Source: DATBGO01 sp050011895
Lineage (GTDB): Bacteria > Actinomycetota > Actinomycetes > Streptosporangiales > Streptosporangiaceae
Length of the DNA stretch: 64,000 nucleotides
NCBI GenBank assembly: GCA_050011895.1
Contig: JBEKIF010000005.1
Location: forward strand, 1-64,000
Reading direction: 5' to 3'
The notes below the pieces were generated by a model. It ran no database searches and had not been told where the DNA came from. It saw only the letters and a program-made list of their open reading frames with translations. Both the position numbers and the translations under genes were made by a program. Within the stretch, counting starts at the first letter, position 1. Every line of letters begins with the position of its first letter. Shown here one piece after another: positions 34,957 to 43,615 of this stretch.

Positions 34957-36040
34957 GTGAGCTGGCTGTCGAAGGTGTTCGAGGTCAACCCCGCGGGGAT
35001 GAACTGGCCGCGAGCAGTGATGTTCTTGGACGTCGCGCTGGTGCCGCTGGTCGTCTTCTGGGCGATCGGGCATGAGCAGTATCTTCTCAGCGCGCTGTTC
35101 GGCTTGCTGTTCGCCGGGCTGGCCGACCCTGGAGGCGGCTACGGTACCGCGCGTCGAGTATCGCCGTCTTCGCGCTGATCGGCGCGGGGCTGACGGCGCT
35201 GGGGTTCGGCATCGGCGGAGATGCCTGGGGCTGGCTGGTGCTCGCGGCTTTCGCGGTCACGCTGGTGGCCGGCCTGGCGGCCGCGTTCGGGGTGCGCAGG
35301 TTCGTTACGGCCTTGCTTCTCAACTTGTGGTTCGTCATCGCTCTCGGGCTCGCGTTCAGCTTCCATCATCACGTCCGCATCACCAGCTATACCTGGGCTC
35401 AGGTGCTCGCCTGGGCCGGGGGGTCGGCGCTGTGGGTCGCGGTGACGTTCATCTGGTGGCTGATCCACGGGCGCGAGGACCGGCCCCAGCCGGTCGCGGA
35501 ACTGCCCGGCGACACCTCGCGGCGGAAGCTGACCCGGCCGCTGATCATGTTCGCGGTGATCCGCGCTCTCGTCATGGCCGGTACCGTGGCGCTTGCGTTC
35601 GGACTGGACTTGTCGCACGGCTACTGGCTGCCGATCGCGGCCATGGTCGCGATGAAGCCGAGCCTGGAGCAGGCCACCCTCGTAGCCGTCCAGCGCCTGG
35701 CCGGCGCGCTGATCGGCGCCGCCGTGGCTGCGCTGCTGCTGCTGATACCAGCCGGTGAACACGGACTCAGGCTGTTCGCGGTCGAGCGCGGACTGGAAGT
35801 GGTTGCGCTCGTCCTGTTGATGCACGGGGCGGCGATCCGCTTCTGGAACTACGCGCTCTACTGTGCGGCCATCGCCGCGGGAGTGCTGATCCTGGTCGAC
35901 CTTCCGCAGCCCTCCGACTAGCTGCCGAGGGTTACCGGGTGCTGTGGACGCTGTGCGGCGTAGGAATCGGTGTGCTCGTCATGCTGCTCGCCGGCCTGCT
36001 CGCCAAGCGCACCGCCACAGCGCCGCCACAACCAGCCTGA
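34957..36040 (+). pseudogene. FUSC-family transporter with two frameshifts
   Basis: The conceptual product is a membrane protein of the fusaric acid resistance/aromatic acid exporter type. It starts VSWLSKVFEVNPAGMNWPRA in one frame. It continues after about 35145 in a second frame (SIAVFALIGAGLTALGFGIG, SHGYWLPIAAMVAMKPSLEQ), and after about 35918 in a third (VLWTLCGVGIGVLVMLLAGL) to a stop at 36040. The membrane helices and the conserved AMVAMKPS segment are clear. Each break could be mended by a single-base change, so a sequencing error is possible at each site, though two in one gene favours real decay. Confidence 0.78.
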
Positions 36041-36042
36041 AC

Positions 36043-36543
36043 GTGTTCCGTTCCGGCTCAGCCGTCGCCGGAGACCTTCTTCCGCAACGCGACGGGTTGG
36101 ACAGGCCGTGGAGTGCCGACACAGCGGTGCGTCTGCTGGTTGGCCTGCTGGTCTTCGCGGGCATCACGGCGTGGCAGGTCAGAAAGATCTCTGGCTCGGG
36201 TTACCCGGGTGCGCAGGCAGCCGAGGCCCTGGGGTTGATCGTTCCCCTCTACCTGCTGGTGTTCGCCTCGACGTACTTCCTGATGGAACGAGCCTCAGCG
36301 GCGAACTTCACCCAGCCGCTGACCCGCACCGATGCCTTGTACTTCGCCGTGACTGTTTTCTCAACGGTCGGTTTCGGGGACATCACCCCGAAATCCGAGG
36401 CCGCCCGGGTAGTGCTGATCGTCCAGATGCTTGGCGACCTCGCAGTCCTGGGTGCTGGCATACGAATACTCCTGGGTGCTGTGCAGCGCGGCCGACGGCA
36501 AAGATCGGATACAGGCAGCGACGCTGGCCCGGCCGCTACGTGA
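36043..36543 (+). CDS. Small potassium channel family protein
   Basis: About 166 aa from a GTG at 36043, two bases after the FUSC remnant. It has three hydrophobic segments: residues about 25-48 (AVRLLVGLLVFAGITAWQV), 65-87 (LGLIVPLYLLVFASTYFLM) and 125-150. A pore loop lies before the last, with the selectivity filter STVGFGDITP. This is a two-helix-plus-pore type channel with one extra N-terminal helix. It would pass K+ across the cytoplasmic membrane. No RCK or ligand-binding domain is present. Confidence 0.82.
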   Translation: MFRSGSAVAGDLLPQRDGLDRPWSADTAVRLLVGLLVFAGITAWQVRKISGSGYPGAQAAEALGLIVPLYLLVFASTYFLMERASAANFTQPLTRTDALYFAVTVFSTVGFGDITPKSEAARVVLIVQMLGDLAVLGAGIRILLGAVQRGRRQRSDTGSDAGPAAT

Positions 36544-36780
36544 CCCGTCTGCCAGCGCTGACGCGCGGAGCATAACCGCAGCCGATCGAGCGTACGCGCC
36601 GGGCCGCAGCGACGGGCGAGAGTTTGCTCCTGGCTGCTGTCGTGAAGACAGTCAGCCTGGTGGTCTCGCAGCGGTCCCGATCTGCTCGTCGGTACCGGCG
36701 AATGGGGCGGCCTCGAAGACAGGGCAGGGCTGCTAGCGGTCCGCGTCGGCGCCCGAAACCACTTCGGATACAGCGACCCG
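36544..36780. other. Gap between the channel gene and the small element genes
   Basis: No gene is apparent. Frames here are short and shadow-like. Confidence 0.35.
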
Positions 36781-37068
36781 GTGGCCGGTCAGGCCGGCAT
36801 CCCGCCGCTCGGCGAACGCGACGCCGACGCGATCACCGCGGGGCACGGCGCGATCGAGGTGATCGACGAGATCCTGGCCGAACTCACCAGTCTGCGCCAG
36901 CAACTCATCACCGAGCTGCGTGCCGATGAGGACGCAAGAGCCGCCCGGGTCGACGCGATGCTCCCGCTCATCCCGGCCAGCGAGATAGACGCTGAAGTCG
37001 CCGCGCGATTTACGACGCCGCCAGGGCCAGCAACCAGCGGGGCGTCATGGACCGCGAGACCTACCTGA
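36781..37068 (+). CDS. Small element-borne hypothetical protein, 95 aa
   Basis: The GTG-started product has a helix-rich centre (GAIEVIDEILAELTSLRQQL, then ITELRADEDARAARVDAML) that looks like a coiled coil. No domain is known. Its end overlaps the next gene by 22 bases in another frame. Confidence 0.5.
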   Translation: MAGQAGIPPLGERDADAITAGHGAIEVIDEILAELTSLRQQLITELRADEDARAARVDAMLPLIPASEIDAEVAARFTTPPGPATSGASWTARPT

Positions 37069-37412
37069 TGCTGTTCAGGGCGTGCGAGCGGGCCGGGGTT
37101 GACCTGGGTGGCCCGGCGTCGTACGACCGGAAGATCCTGGCGTGGCTGGCCAACGGGGAGCCGCAGGCCTGCGCTGTGGTCGCTGGGCTGATCACGCGCG
37201 CCGCCGCGGCCGGCGCCGGGCTGACCGCGGGTCAGCGCGAGGTCCTCGGCCAGGCGCTCGCCGACGCAGTCGAGTACCGCACCCCGGGCGCCTGCTGCAC
37301 CGCCTGCGACGACCACCCCGCCGGACTGTGTGAGGACCACGCGGCCGACCTTGACCGCACAGACGACTACCTGGCCATCGCCCGCCGGCTCGGGATCGAG
37401 GTGGAGCGGTGA
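37047..37412 (+). CDS. Hypothetical protein with Cys-His motif, 121 aa
   Basis: The protein has a helical N-terminal part (MDRETYLMLFRACERAGVDL) and a C-terminal Cys-rich stretch, CCTACDDHPAGLCEDHAADL. The stretch could bind a zinc ion through C-x2-C and C-x2-H. The ATG at 37047 overlaps the previous gene. A paralogous stretch occurs in the small protein at 38500-38763. Such proteins are common in actinomycete integrative elements, with unknown function. Confidence 0.65.
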   Translation: MDRETYLMLFRACERAGVDLGGPASYDRKILAWLANGEPQACAVVAGLITRAAAAGAGLTAGQREVLGQALADAVEYRTPGACCTACDDHPAGLCEDHAADLDRTDDYLAIARRLGIEVER

Positions 37413-37830
37413 GCGTCGTCACGAGTGAGCTCCCGCGCCAGACCTGTTTCGAGGCGCACCTTGAGGACTACTGCGACCTGCGCAGCTGGGGCCTGACCGC
37501 CGCCAGGCCGCCGAGCGGATGGGCGTGTCCCTCCGCACGATCGAGCGGTACGAGAAGGCGCTCCGCGAGGCGCGCCAGCCCGGAGGTGCCCGGCTGACGA
37601 TGCCGAAAGGCATGGCCGTACCGAACCCGAAGGAACAGGAAGCCATCGCCTACGCCGCGATGGCGACGCTCGGCAGGATCTGCGGGACGATGCAGCGGAT
37701 CAGGACGGATTTCCCGGACCCGAAGTCCACCGACAGGCCCCAGTGGGGGCTGTCCAGGGACAGGCTGTGCCGCGAGATCATGCCCGGCCTCGGGCCTATC
37801 CCGAGGACCAGGTCGTCAGGCCCGCATTTC
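37409..37830 (+). pseudogene. Broken helix-turn-helix protein gene
   Basis: From GTG 37409 the frame reads CFEAHLEDYCDLRSWGLT and then goes off. The expected continuation, RQAAERMGVSLRTIERYEKA, is present from about 37505 in another frame. This is a helix-turn-helix of a kind common in actinomycete element proteins, so a small indel has disrupted it. The second frame continues through PKEQEAIAYAAMATLGRICG without a clear family and runs into the opposite-strand gene. The first codons overlap the preceding gene by 4 bases. Confidence 0.65.
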
Positions 37831-37905
37831 AGCAGGGCGTCGCGGATGGCTGGGGCCCAGTCTCGTATTAGCCATTCGCTGTGGCGTGTCGTGACTAGAG
37901 GGACT

Positions 37906-38175
37906 TCAGAGACGCTTGAGCTGCCCGTCGTCGCCGCGCCAGCGGGACCGGGAGGCGAGCACCAAGTGCGGGTCGACGTCTTCCACCCGCGGCTGCATGT
38001 CCTTGCCGTAGAGCATGTATTCGAATGGCGGCAGGGCGGCCATGGCGAATCGCCTGGTGTCGAGGGTGGCGCGGCCGAACCGGCGGCGCACGGATTTGCG
38101 TTCCATTGCCTTGAACGCTGCGATCAGGCCCAGGCATGCGGCCCGGGTGTCGTCTCCGGTGCTTAAGGTGCTCAC
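37906..38175 (-). CDS. Hypothetical protein, 89 aa
   Basis: The GTG at 38175 has a perfect AGGAGG about 7 bases upstream (38183-38188), which sets this start and rejects the longer frame. The protein is basic at the centre (KAMERKSVRRRFGRATLDTR) and ends with LPPFEYMLYGKDMQPRVEDV and SRSRWRGDDGQLKRL. No domain is recognised. It is the only minus-strand gene in the element. Confidence 0.6.
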   Translation of the reverse strand: MSTLSTGDDTRAACLGLIAAFKAMERKSVRRRFGRATLDTRRFAMAALPPFEYMLYGKDMQPRVEDVDPHLVLASRSRWRGDDGQLKRL

Positions 38176-38414
38176 TGGTTGTCCTCCTGTCTTGGCTTTG
38201 GCCGCATCGTCGCACGCCAAGCGGACAGTTCTGGTTCCACGCGGACAGGAGCCAGGGCCGGGAGACATGGCGTGACCTGACGATGTCAATCCGTCACACA
38301 CAGCGACATGAGCCGCGATCATAGAGCTGACAAACAGCGGCCCCGCACGACGTTGCATCGCCAAGCGGGGCCAGGACCCCCCATCCACCCGGCAGAGCAG
38401 AAAGAAGGGTCAAC

Positions 38415-38507
38415 ATGTCCGACAGTACCCCGGAAGTCCGCGACGAGCGCGTCGCTGGTGATCTGTTCGCTGAGCTTCGGAAGCTCCGGGAGGTTCCCGG
38501 TGCCTGA
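38415..38507 (+). CDS. Tiny protein, 30 aa, coupled to the next gene
   Basis: An ATG after GAAGGG opens a 30-codon frame starting MSDSTPEVRDERVAGDLFAE. Its stop overlaps the GTG of the following gene by 8 bases, typical of coupled small element genes. Short length limits certainty. Confidence 0.4.
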   Translation: MSDSTPEVRDERVAGDLFAELRKLREVPGA

Positions 38508-38763
38508 CCCGGCTGCGATGCTGGACGCTCCCGGCCAGTTAGCCGTCAGCTTCATCGACGCCTCCGGGTGCGCCCGCCTGAACCCGCACGACCTTGCGGA
38601 CGTCCGTAAGGCCCTCGCCGACGCGGTGAAGTGGCGGATCACGGTGCTGGAACAGTGCCGGTCCTGCCGCCGGGACGACGGCCTGTGCGCCCGGCATGCA
38701 GCCTCTATGGAGGCTATCGAGGTGTACCGGTCGTTAGCGGCCCGGCTCGCGCCGAAGGACTGA
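38500..38763 (+). CDS. Hypothetical protein with Cys-His motif, 87 aa
   Basis: From the GTG at 38500, preceded by GGGAGG, the protein reads QLAVSFIDASGCARLNPHDL. A helix DVRKALADAVKWRITVLEQ then leads into CRSCRRDDGLCARHAASME. The last motif resembles that of the 37047 product, so the two are probably paralogs with a small metal-binding site. It lies between the broken helix-turn-helix gene and the integrase. Confidence 0.6.
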   Translation: MPDPAAMLDAPGQLAVSFIDASGCARLNPHDLADVRKALADAVKWRITVLEQCRSCRRDDGLCARHAASMEAIEVYRSLAARLAPKD

Positions 38764-38919
38764 TTGCGTAGCCCAACGCGTTGCCCGCGTCCTTCTGCGC
38801 CTGGGTCTCTTCGCTCATGGCCCGGAGCGTAATGCCGCCCTCCGACAGGCGCCGGGTACCGTTCCGGGCATGGCGGACTTACGGCACGTATGGGTATGCG
38901 CTAAGGACCTTCAGCGGCC

Positions 38920-39570
38920 GTGGCCGAGGCCGACGCCCTGTACGAAGCAGCAGGGGCGACCGGCGCCCAGTGGCGGACGCTGATCGAACTCGGAACGCAG
39001 GTCGGGTTGCGGCCAGGGGAAATGTTCGGGTTGCACGGCCATCGGGTGGACTGGCTCCGCGGCCGGATCGAGGTCGTCGATGTGATGACGCGGGCCGGGC
39101 TGCGTCAGTGGCCGAAGTCGAAACGGTCACACCGTGTCGTGCCAATCCCCGCAGCGATCCTTGAGGGCATGTCGGGCCTGATGGCAGGCCGCCTGCTGGA
39201 TTCCCTGGTGTTCACCGCGCCGGGCGGCGGCCCGGTCGATGACGGCAACTTCCGCGACCGGATCTGGTATCCGGCCGTCGCAGCCGCCGGGATCCGCCGG
39301 TTCCCCCCGCGGATCATGCGTCACACCGCAGCGTCGTGGCTGGTGCAGGACGGCGTTCCGCTTTACGACGTGCAGGCACTGCCCGGCCACGAGTCGTACG
39401 GCACGACTCAGCGGTACGCGCACCTTGCGCCGGACGCCCACGGCAAAGTCCTCGAATCTTGGGCGCGACGCACCGATGACGCACCCCGGATACCCCCACG
39501 ACGCACCAGCGCCGCACCTGCAAATTACGCATCCGTGACGCACGAACTGAAGAAAGGCCGCTCCTCATGA
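38920..39570 (+). pseudogene. Tyrosine integrase, truncated and with altered active site
   Basis: The 216-aa frame covers the catalytic domain only. It has the first Arg in GLRPGEMFGL, the beta-hairpin Lys in PKSKRSHRVVPI, and MRHTAASWLVQDGVPLYDVQ with the second Arg. GHESYGTTQRYAHL carries the second His and Tyr. The usual His of the HxxR box is Arg here (RIMRH). Family members have about 370-400 aa, and the N-terminal DNA-binding domains are missing. It ends 21 bases before tRNA-Ile, the expected place for the integrase of this element. Confidence 0.8.
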
Positions 39571-39591
39571 CGAGAAAACGGCCTCTGACCT

Positions 39592-39637
39592 GGTGGGCCT
39601 GGGACGACTTGAACGTCCGACCTCTTCCTTATCAGGG
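39592..39637. repeat. Right attachment repeat in tRNA-Ile
   Basis: This 46-bp copy lies in the functional tRNA gene. It is identical to 34144-34189 and marks the right end of the element. Confidence 0.9.
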
Positions 39638-39667
39638 AAGCGCTCTAACCGACTGAGCTACAGGCCC
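39594..39667 (-). tRNA. tRNA-Ile(GAT)
   Basis: On the minus strand the acceptor is GGGCCTG/CAGGCCC, the anticodon stem is CTTCC/GGAAG around CTGATAA (anticodon GAT) and the T-arm contains GTTCAAGTC. The discriminator is A and CCA follows in the DNA (39591-39593). Its 3' half is duplicated at 34144-34189. Confidence 0.96.
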
Positions 39668-39737
39668 GTGCCTCTGGCATCTTAGTGCCTACTGGCGGGC
39701 ACGCCGGGCCAGGTTACCCTACGCCGGGACAGGCCGG

Positions 39738-40682
39738 TCAGTCGGTCTCCTTCAGCGTGACCTCGATGCCGCCTGCGATGTGGGTCACCAAGTTGTAGAT
39801 GACCGCTGCCACCGTCGCGAGCGCGGTGATCAGGACGACGTTTACCGCGCCGACCAGCATGGTGTAGCCCAGAATCCTGGAGGCGGAGAACCATCCTCCG
39901 CCCGCGTCGACGCCAGGCGAGTTCTTGCCTGAAGTCACGCTGCTGATGGTCGACTGGATCGCGTGGAAGACCCCGAGCTTGCTCAGGACGAAGTAGAGAA
40001 CAGACACGGCGACGAACAGGATGACCCAGCCCACCAGCGAGATCATGAAGCTGAACTTCATCACCGACCAGGGCTCGATCCTGGACAGGATGAGCTGTGC
40101 TTTACGCGTCGATTGCGGGCCCTTGGGCGCGACGCTCGCGGCCGCGGCTTTCTTGGGCTTCGCCTGCTTGGCGGCGTCGGGCTTCGCCCGTGCCTGGAAC
40201 TGGGCAGTGACCCTGGCTGCCATCGGCCTAGAGGACCTTTCGTCGGGCCGCGCGGACTGAGCGGCACCTGTCTTGGACCGTACAAGGAATGAATTCAACC
40301 TGGCCCCAAGGCCGTGCGCGGGCGGCGGCTGAGCGGGGTATGGGAACGGCATCCCGATCTCACCGCCCTGCGGCGCGGCGCCGGTGTCGGCCGAGTGCCC
40401 GTTCGGGTATTCGGGGGCGCCCCCGGCAGGGTCGCCAGCGAAGTCGGCGGGGTAAGCCGACGGGGCCGCGTAAGGCGGCGCTGCCGGGTAATGTTGCGTT
40501 TCGTCGGCCGCGCCGTCGGCGGGGTAAGCCGGCGCCACCGCGTAAGGCGGCGGTTCCTCGGCCGACCGGGGTTGCTCCTCGTCCGGGCCGCCGTCGGAGC
40601 CGTTGGCCGCCCCGTCGGACAGCCACGGCTGCGGCTCTACGCGGTGATCCACCCCGTCCTCCTCAGGAAACTTGCCTCTCAT
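39738..40682 (-). CDS. DUF3566 domain-containing membrane protein
   Basis: The 314-aa protein has a long Pro/Tyr/Ala-rich cytosolic N-terminus (about residues 1-185). A DUF3566 domain follows with two membrane segments, about 212-237 (FSFMISLVGWVILFVAVSV) and 270-300 (GYTMLVGAVNVVLITALATV). It ends with IAGGIEVTLKETD. This family is found directly downstream of gyrA throughout actinobacteria and its function is unknown. Here it follows gyrA by 187 bases, with tRNA-Ile next. Confidence 0.93.
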   Translation of the reverse strand: MRGKFPEEDGVDHRVEPQPWLSDGAANGSDGGPDEEQPRSAEEPPPYAVAPAYPADGAADETQHYPAAPPYAAPSAYPADFAGDPAGGAPEYPNGHSADTGAAPQGGEIGMPFPYPAQPPPAHGLGARLNSFLVRSKTGAAQSARPDERSSRPMAARVTAQFQARAKPDAAKQAKPKKAAAASVAPKGPQSTRKAQLILSRIEPWSVMKFSFMISLVGWVILFVAVSVLYFVLSKLGVFHAIQSTISSVTSGKNSPGVDAGGGWFSASRILGYTMLVGAVNVVLITALATVAAVIYNLVTHIAGGIEVTLKETD

Positions 40683-40869
40683 GAGGTTATCCCCAGATGG
40701 CTATTACGGCCCCCTAGGATCTGATGTCAACCGCGATAACACCTATAAGACGCCGCAAACCACGGCCGCGTTGCACCGGAGTCTCCTGCGGCCAACTCTC
40801 AATCTCCCCGGGATTGGTTATCCCCGGAACTGTCAGTCATAGTCCAGTCACTCTCCTAGCATCTTTTGG

Positions 40870-43515
40870 TCACTGCCCTACCCCCGGGCCAGCGGGACCA
40901 TCATCATTGAGCTCGGTTTCTGGGCCGCCCTGATCGCCGCCTTCCGAAGCGCCGCCTTCATCGGCGCCTTCATCGGCGCTGCCATCGTCATCGGCGACGA
41001 CGTCCCCGGCGATGACGTCTTCGGCGCCGCCATTGGCGGCATCCAGTGACTCCGCGTTCCGCGCGATCGCGACCAGGCTCTGCCCGGCAGCCAGGTTCAC
41101 TAGCCGCACGCCCATGGTCTGCCGCCCCGACTGCTTAACCTCCGCCACCGACGTCCGGATGACCCCGCCCGCCGAGGTGATGGCGAAAACCTCCTCCTCG
41201 GGCAGCACCATCAGCGCGCCGACAAGCTCGCCGCGGGCCTCGACGATCCTGGCCGTGAGCACGCCCCGGCCGCCCCGGCCCTGGACCGGGTACTGATCGG
41301 CGGGCGTCCGCTTGGCGTAACCGCCGTCGGTGCCGACCAGCACGTCCGCGCCCTCGCGGACCACGTACATGCCAAGCAGCTGATCATCGTCGCTGAACCG
41401 CATCCCGATCACGCCCGACGTCGCCCGGCCCATCGGCCGGAGGGCCTCGTCGTCCGCGTGGAACCTGATCGCCTGGGCCTGCCTGCTGACCAGCAGCAGG
41501 TCCTCGTCGGCCGAGACCAGCCGGGCGGCGATCACCTCATCGTCCTCGCGCAGGCTGATCGCGATGATGCCGCCGGATCGCGGCGAGTCGAAGTCAGTCA
41601 GCCTTGACTTCTTGACCAGCCCGGATGAGGTGGCGAGGACCAGGTAGGGCGCGACCGAGTAGTCGCTCAGCGCGAGGACCTCGGCGATGCGCTCGTCCGG
41701 CTGGAAGGCCAGCAGGTTGGCCACGTGCTGGCCGCGGGCGTCCCGGGCCGCGTCGGGCAGCTCGTACGCCTTGGCCCGGTACACCCGGCCCTTGTTGGTG
41801 AAGAACAGGATCCAGTGGTGGGTGCTGGTGACGAAGAAGTGCTCGACAATGTCGTCGGTGCGCAGCTGAGCGCCGCGCACGCCCTTGCCGCCGCGCCGCT
41901 GGGCCCGGTACAGGTCGGTCTTGGTTCGCTTCGCGTAGCCGCCCCGGGTGATGGTGACGACCACGTCTTCCTCGGCGATCAGGTCCGCGATGGACACGTC
42001 GCCGTCGTAGGGGATGATCGCGGTCCGCCGGTCGTCGCCGTACTTCGCGACGATTTCGCCAAGTTCGGTGCCGACGATCTGCCGCTGCCGCTCCGGCGAG
42101 GCGAGAATGGCCTCGTAGTCGGCAATCTGGGCCATCAGCTCGTTGTACTCGTCGGTGAGCTGCTGCCGCTCGAGCGCGGCCAGCTTGCGCAGCTGCATGT
42201 CCAGGATCGCGCGGGCCTGGATCTCGTCGATCTCCAGCAGGTCCATCAGGCCCTGCTGCGCCGCCGTGGCCGACTCGCTGGCCCTGATCAGCGCGATGAC
42301 CTCGTCAATCCGGTCGATCGCCTTCAGCAGCGCGACCAGGATGTGAGCCCGCTCCTGCGCCTTGCGCAGCAGGTAGCGGGTCCGCCGGACGATGACCTCG
42401 ATCTGGTGGGTGACCCAGTGCCTGATGATCTGGTCCAGCCGCAGCGTGCGGGGCACGCCGTCGACCAGGGCGAGCATGTTGGCGCCGAACGTCTCCTGCA
42501 GCTGGGTGTGCTTGTACAGGTTGTTCAGCACGACCTTGGCGACCGCGTCCCGCTTCAGCACGATCACCAGCCGCTGCCCGGTCCGGTCGCTGGTCTCGTC
42601 GCGGACGTCGGCGATCCCGCCGACCCGGCCGTCCTTGGCCAGCTCGGCGATCTTCTCGGCCACCCGGTCCGGGTTCACCTGGTAGGGCAGTTCGGTCACC
42701 ACCAGGCAGGCGCGGCCCTTGATGTCCTCCTCGACCTCTACGACCGCGCGCATGGTGATCGACCCGCGGCCGGTCCGGTAGGCCTCCTCGATGCCCCGGC
42801 GGCCCACGATCAGGCCGTACGTCGGGAAGTCCGGGCCCTTGACCCGCGCGATCAGCGCGTCGAGCAGCTCGTCGTCGGAGGCGCCGAAGTGGTCCAGGTA
42901 CCAGGCGACGCCCTCGGCGACCTCGCGCAGGTTGTGCGGCGGGACCTTGGTGGCCATCCCGACCGCGATCCCTTCCGAGCCGTTGACCAGCAGGTTGGGA
43001 AACCGGCTCGGCAGCACCACGGGCTCGCTGGAGCGGCCGTCATAGTTCGGCCGGAAATCGACGGTCTCCTTGTCGATGTCCCGGAGCATCTCCATCGCCA
43101 GCGGCGCGAGCCTGCACTCGGTGTAGCGCATCGCCGCCGCCGGGTCGTCGCCGCGCGAGCCGAAGTTGCCCTGGCCGTCGACCAGCGGCATCCGCATCGA
43201 CCACGGCTGAGCCATCCGGACCAGCGCGTCATAGATCGCCGAGTCACCGTGCGGGTGGTAGACGCCCATCACCTCGCCGACTACCCGGGCACACTTGAAG
43301 TAGCCGCGGTCCGGGCGGAAGCCGCCGTCGTACATCGCGTACAGGATGCGGACGTGTACCGGCTTCAGGCCGTCGCGCACGTCGGGCAGGGCGCGGCCGA
43401 CGATCACCGACATCGCGTAGTCGATGTAGCTGCGCTGCATCTCTACCTGGATGTCGACCGGCTCGGTGCGGTCGTGCCCCTCCGCTGGCGCGTCAGGCGT
43501 GCTCACGTCGGGCAC
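40870..43515 (-). CDS. gyrA: DNA gyrase subunit A
   Basis: The 881-aa protein is the DNA-cleaving subunit of gyrase. The catalytic Tyr lies in AAMRYTECRL near residue 130, the quinolone-region sequence is HGDSAIYDALVRMAQPWS, and the GyrA box is QRRGGKG near 540. The C-terminal beta-pinwheel repeats are intact and are followed by an acidic tail. Ser and Asp at the usual quinolone-resistance positions are wild type. It lies 100 bases downstream of gyrB on the same strand. Confidence 0.98.
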   Translation of the reverse strand: MPDVSTPDAPAEGHDRTEPVDIQVEMQRSYIDYAMSVIVGRALPDVRDGLKPVHVRILYAMYDGGFRPDRGYFKCARVVGEVMGVYHPHGDSAIYDALVRMAQPWSMRMPLVDGQGNFGSRGDDPAAAMRYTECRLAPLAMEMLRDIDKETVDFRPNYDGRSSEPVVLPSRFPNLLVNGSEGIAVGMATKVPPHNLREVAEGVAWYLDHFGASDDELLDALIARVKGPDFPTYGLIVGRRGIEEAYRTGRGSITMRAVVEVEEDIKGRACLVVTELPYQVNPDRVAEKIAELAKDGRVGGIADVRDETSDRTGQRLVIVLKRDAVAKVVLNNLYKHTQLQETFGANMLALVDGVPRTLRLDQIIRHWVTHQIEVIVRRTRYLLRKAQERAHILVALLKAIDRIDEVIALIRASESATAAQQGLMDLLEIDEIQARAILDMQLRKLAALERQQLTDEYNELMAQIADYEAILASPERQRQIVGTELGEIVAKYGDDRRTAIIPYDGDVSIADLIAEEDVVVTITRGGYAKRTKTDLYRAQRRGGKGVRGAQLRTDDIVEHFFVTSTHHWILFFTNKGRVYRAKAYELPDAARDARGQHVANLLAFQPDERIAEVLALSDYSVAPYLVLATSSGLVKKSRLTDFDSPRSGGIIAISLREDDEVIAARLVSADEDLLLVSRQAQAIRFHADDEALRPMGRATSGVIGMRFSDDDQLLGMYVVREGADVLVGTDGGYAKRTPADQYPVQGRGGRGVLTARIVEARGELVGALMVLPEEEVFAITSAGGVIRTSVAEVKQSGRQTMGVRLVNLAAGQSLVAIARNAESLDAANGGAEDVIAGDVVADDDGSADEGADEGGASEGGDQGGPETELNDDGPAGPGVGQ

Positions 43516-43615
43516 CTTCCATCCCCTCTCTCAACCGCGCGGCATCCCGCGAACCGTGACCAGCCAGGTCCGGCTAGTATGCGACGCGGATCTTACGAAA
43601 TCGTGAAAGAACCGG

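Larger units (their letters stand above)
34144..39637. mobile_element. Decayed integrated element in tRNA-Ile(GAT), about 5.5 kb
   Basis: A 46-bp direct repeat of the tRNA-Ile gene bounds this segment, and a truncated tyrosine integrase ends 21 bases before the tRNA. Between lie a frameshifted FUSC transporter, a potassium channel, several small element-type proteins and a broken helix-turn-helix gene. No replication or transfer gene is intact. The same architecture is seen in the tRNA-Ala element at 4.5-8.9 kb. Confidence 0.78.

Noticed and set aside
43180..43260. Quinolone-resistance change in gyrA
   Set aside because: The region reads HGDSAIYDALVRM, with Ser and Asp at the usual positions, so no such change is seen.
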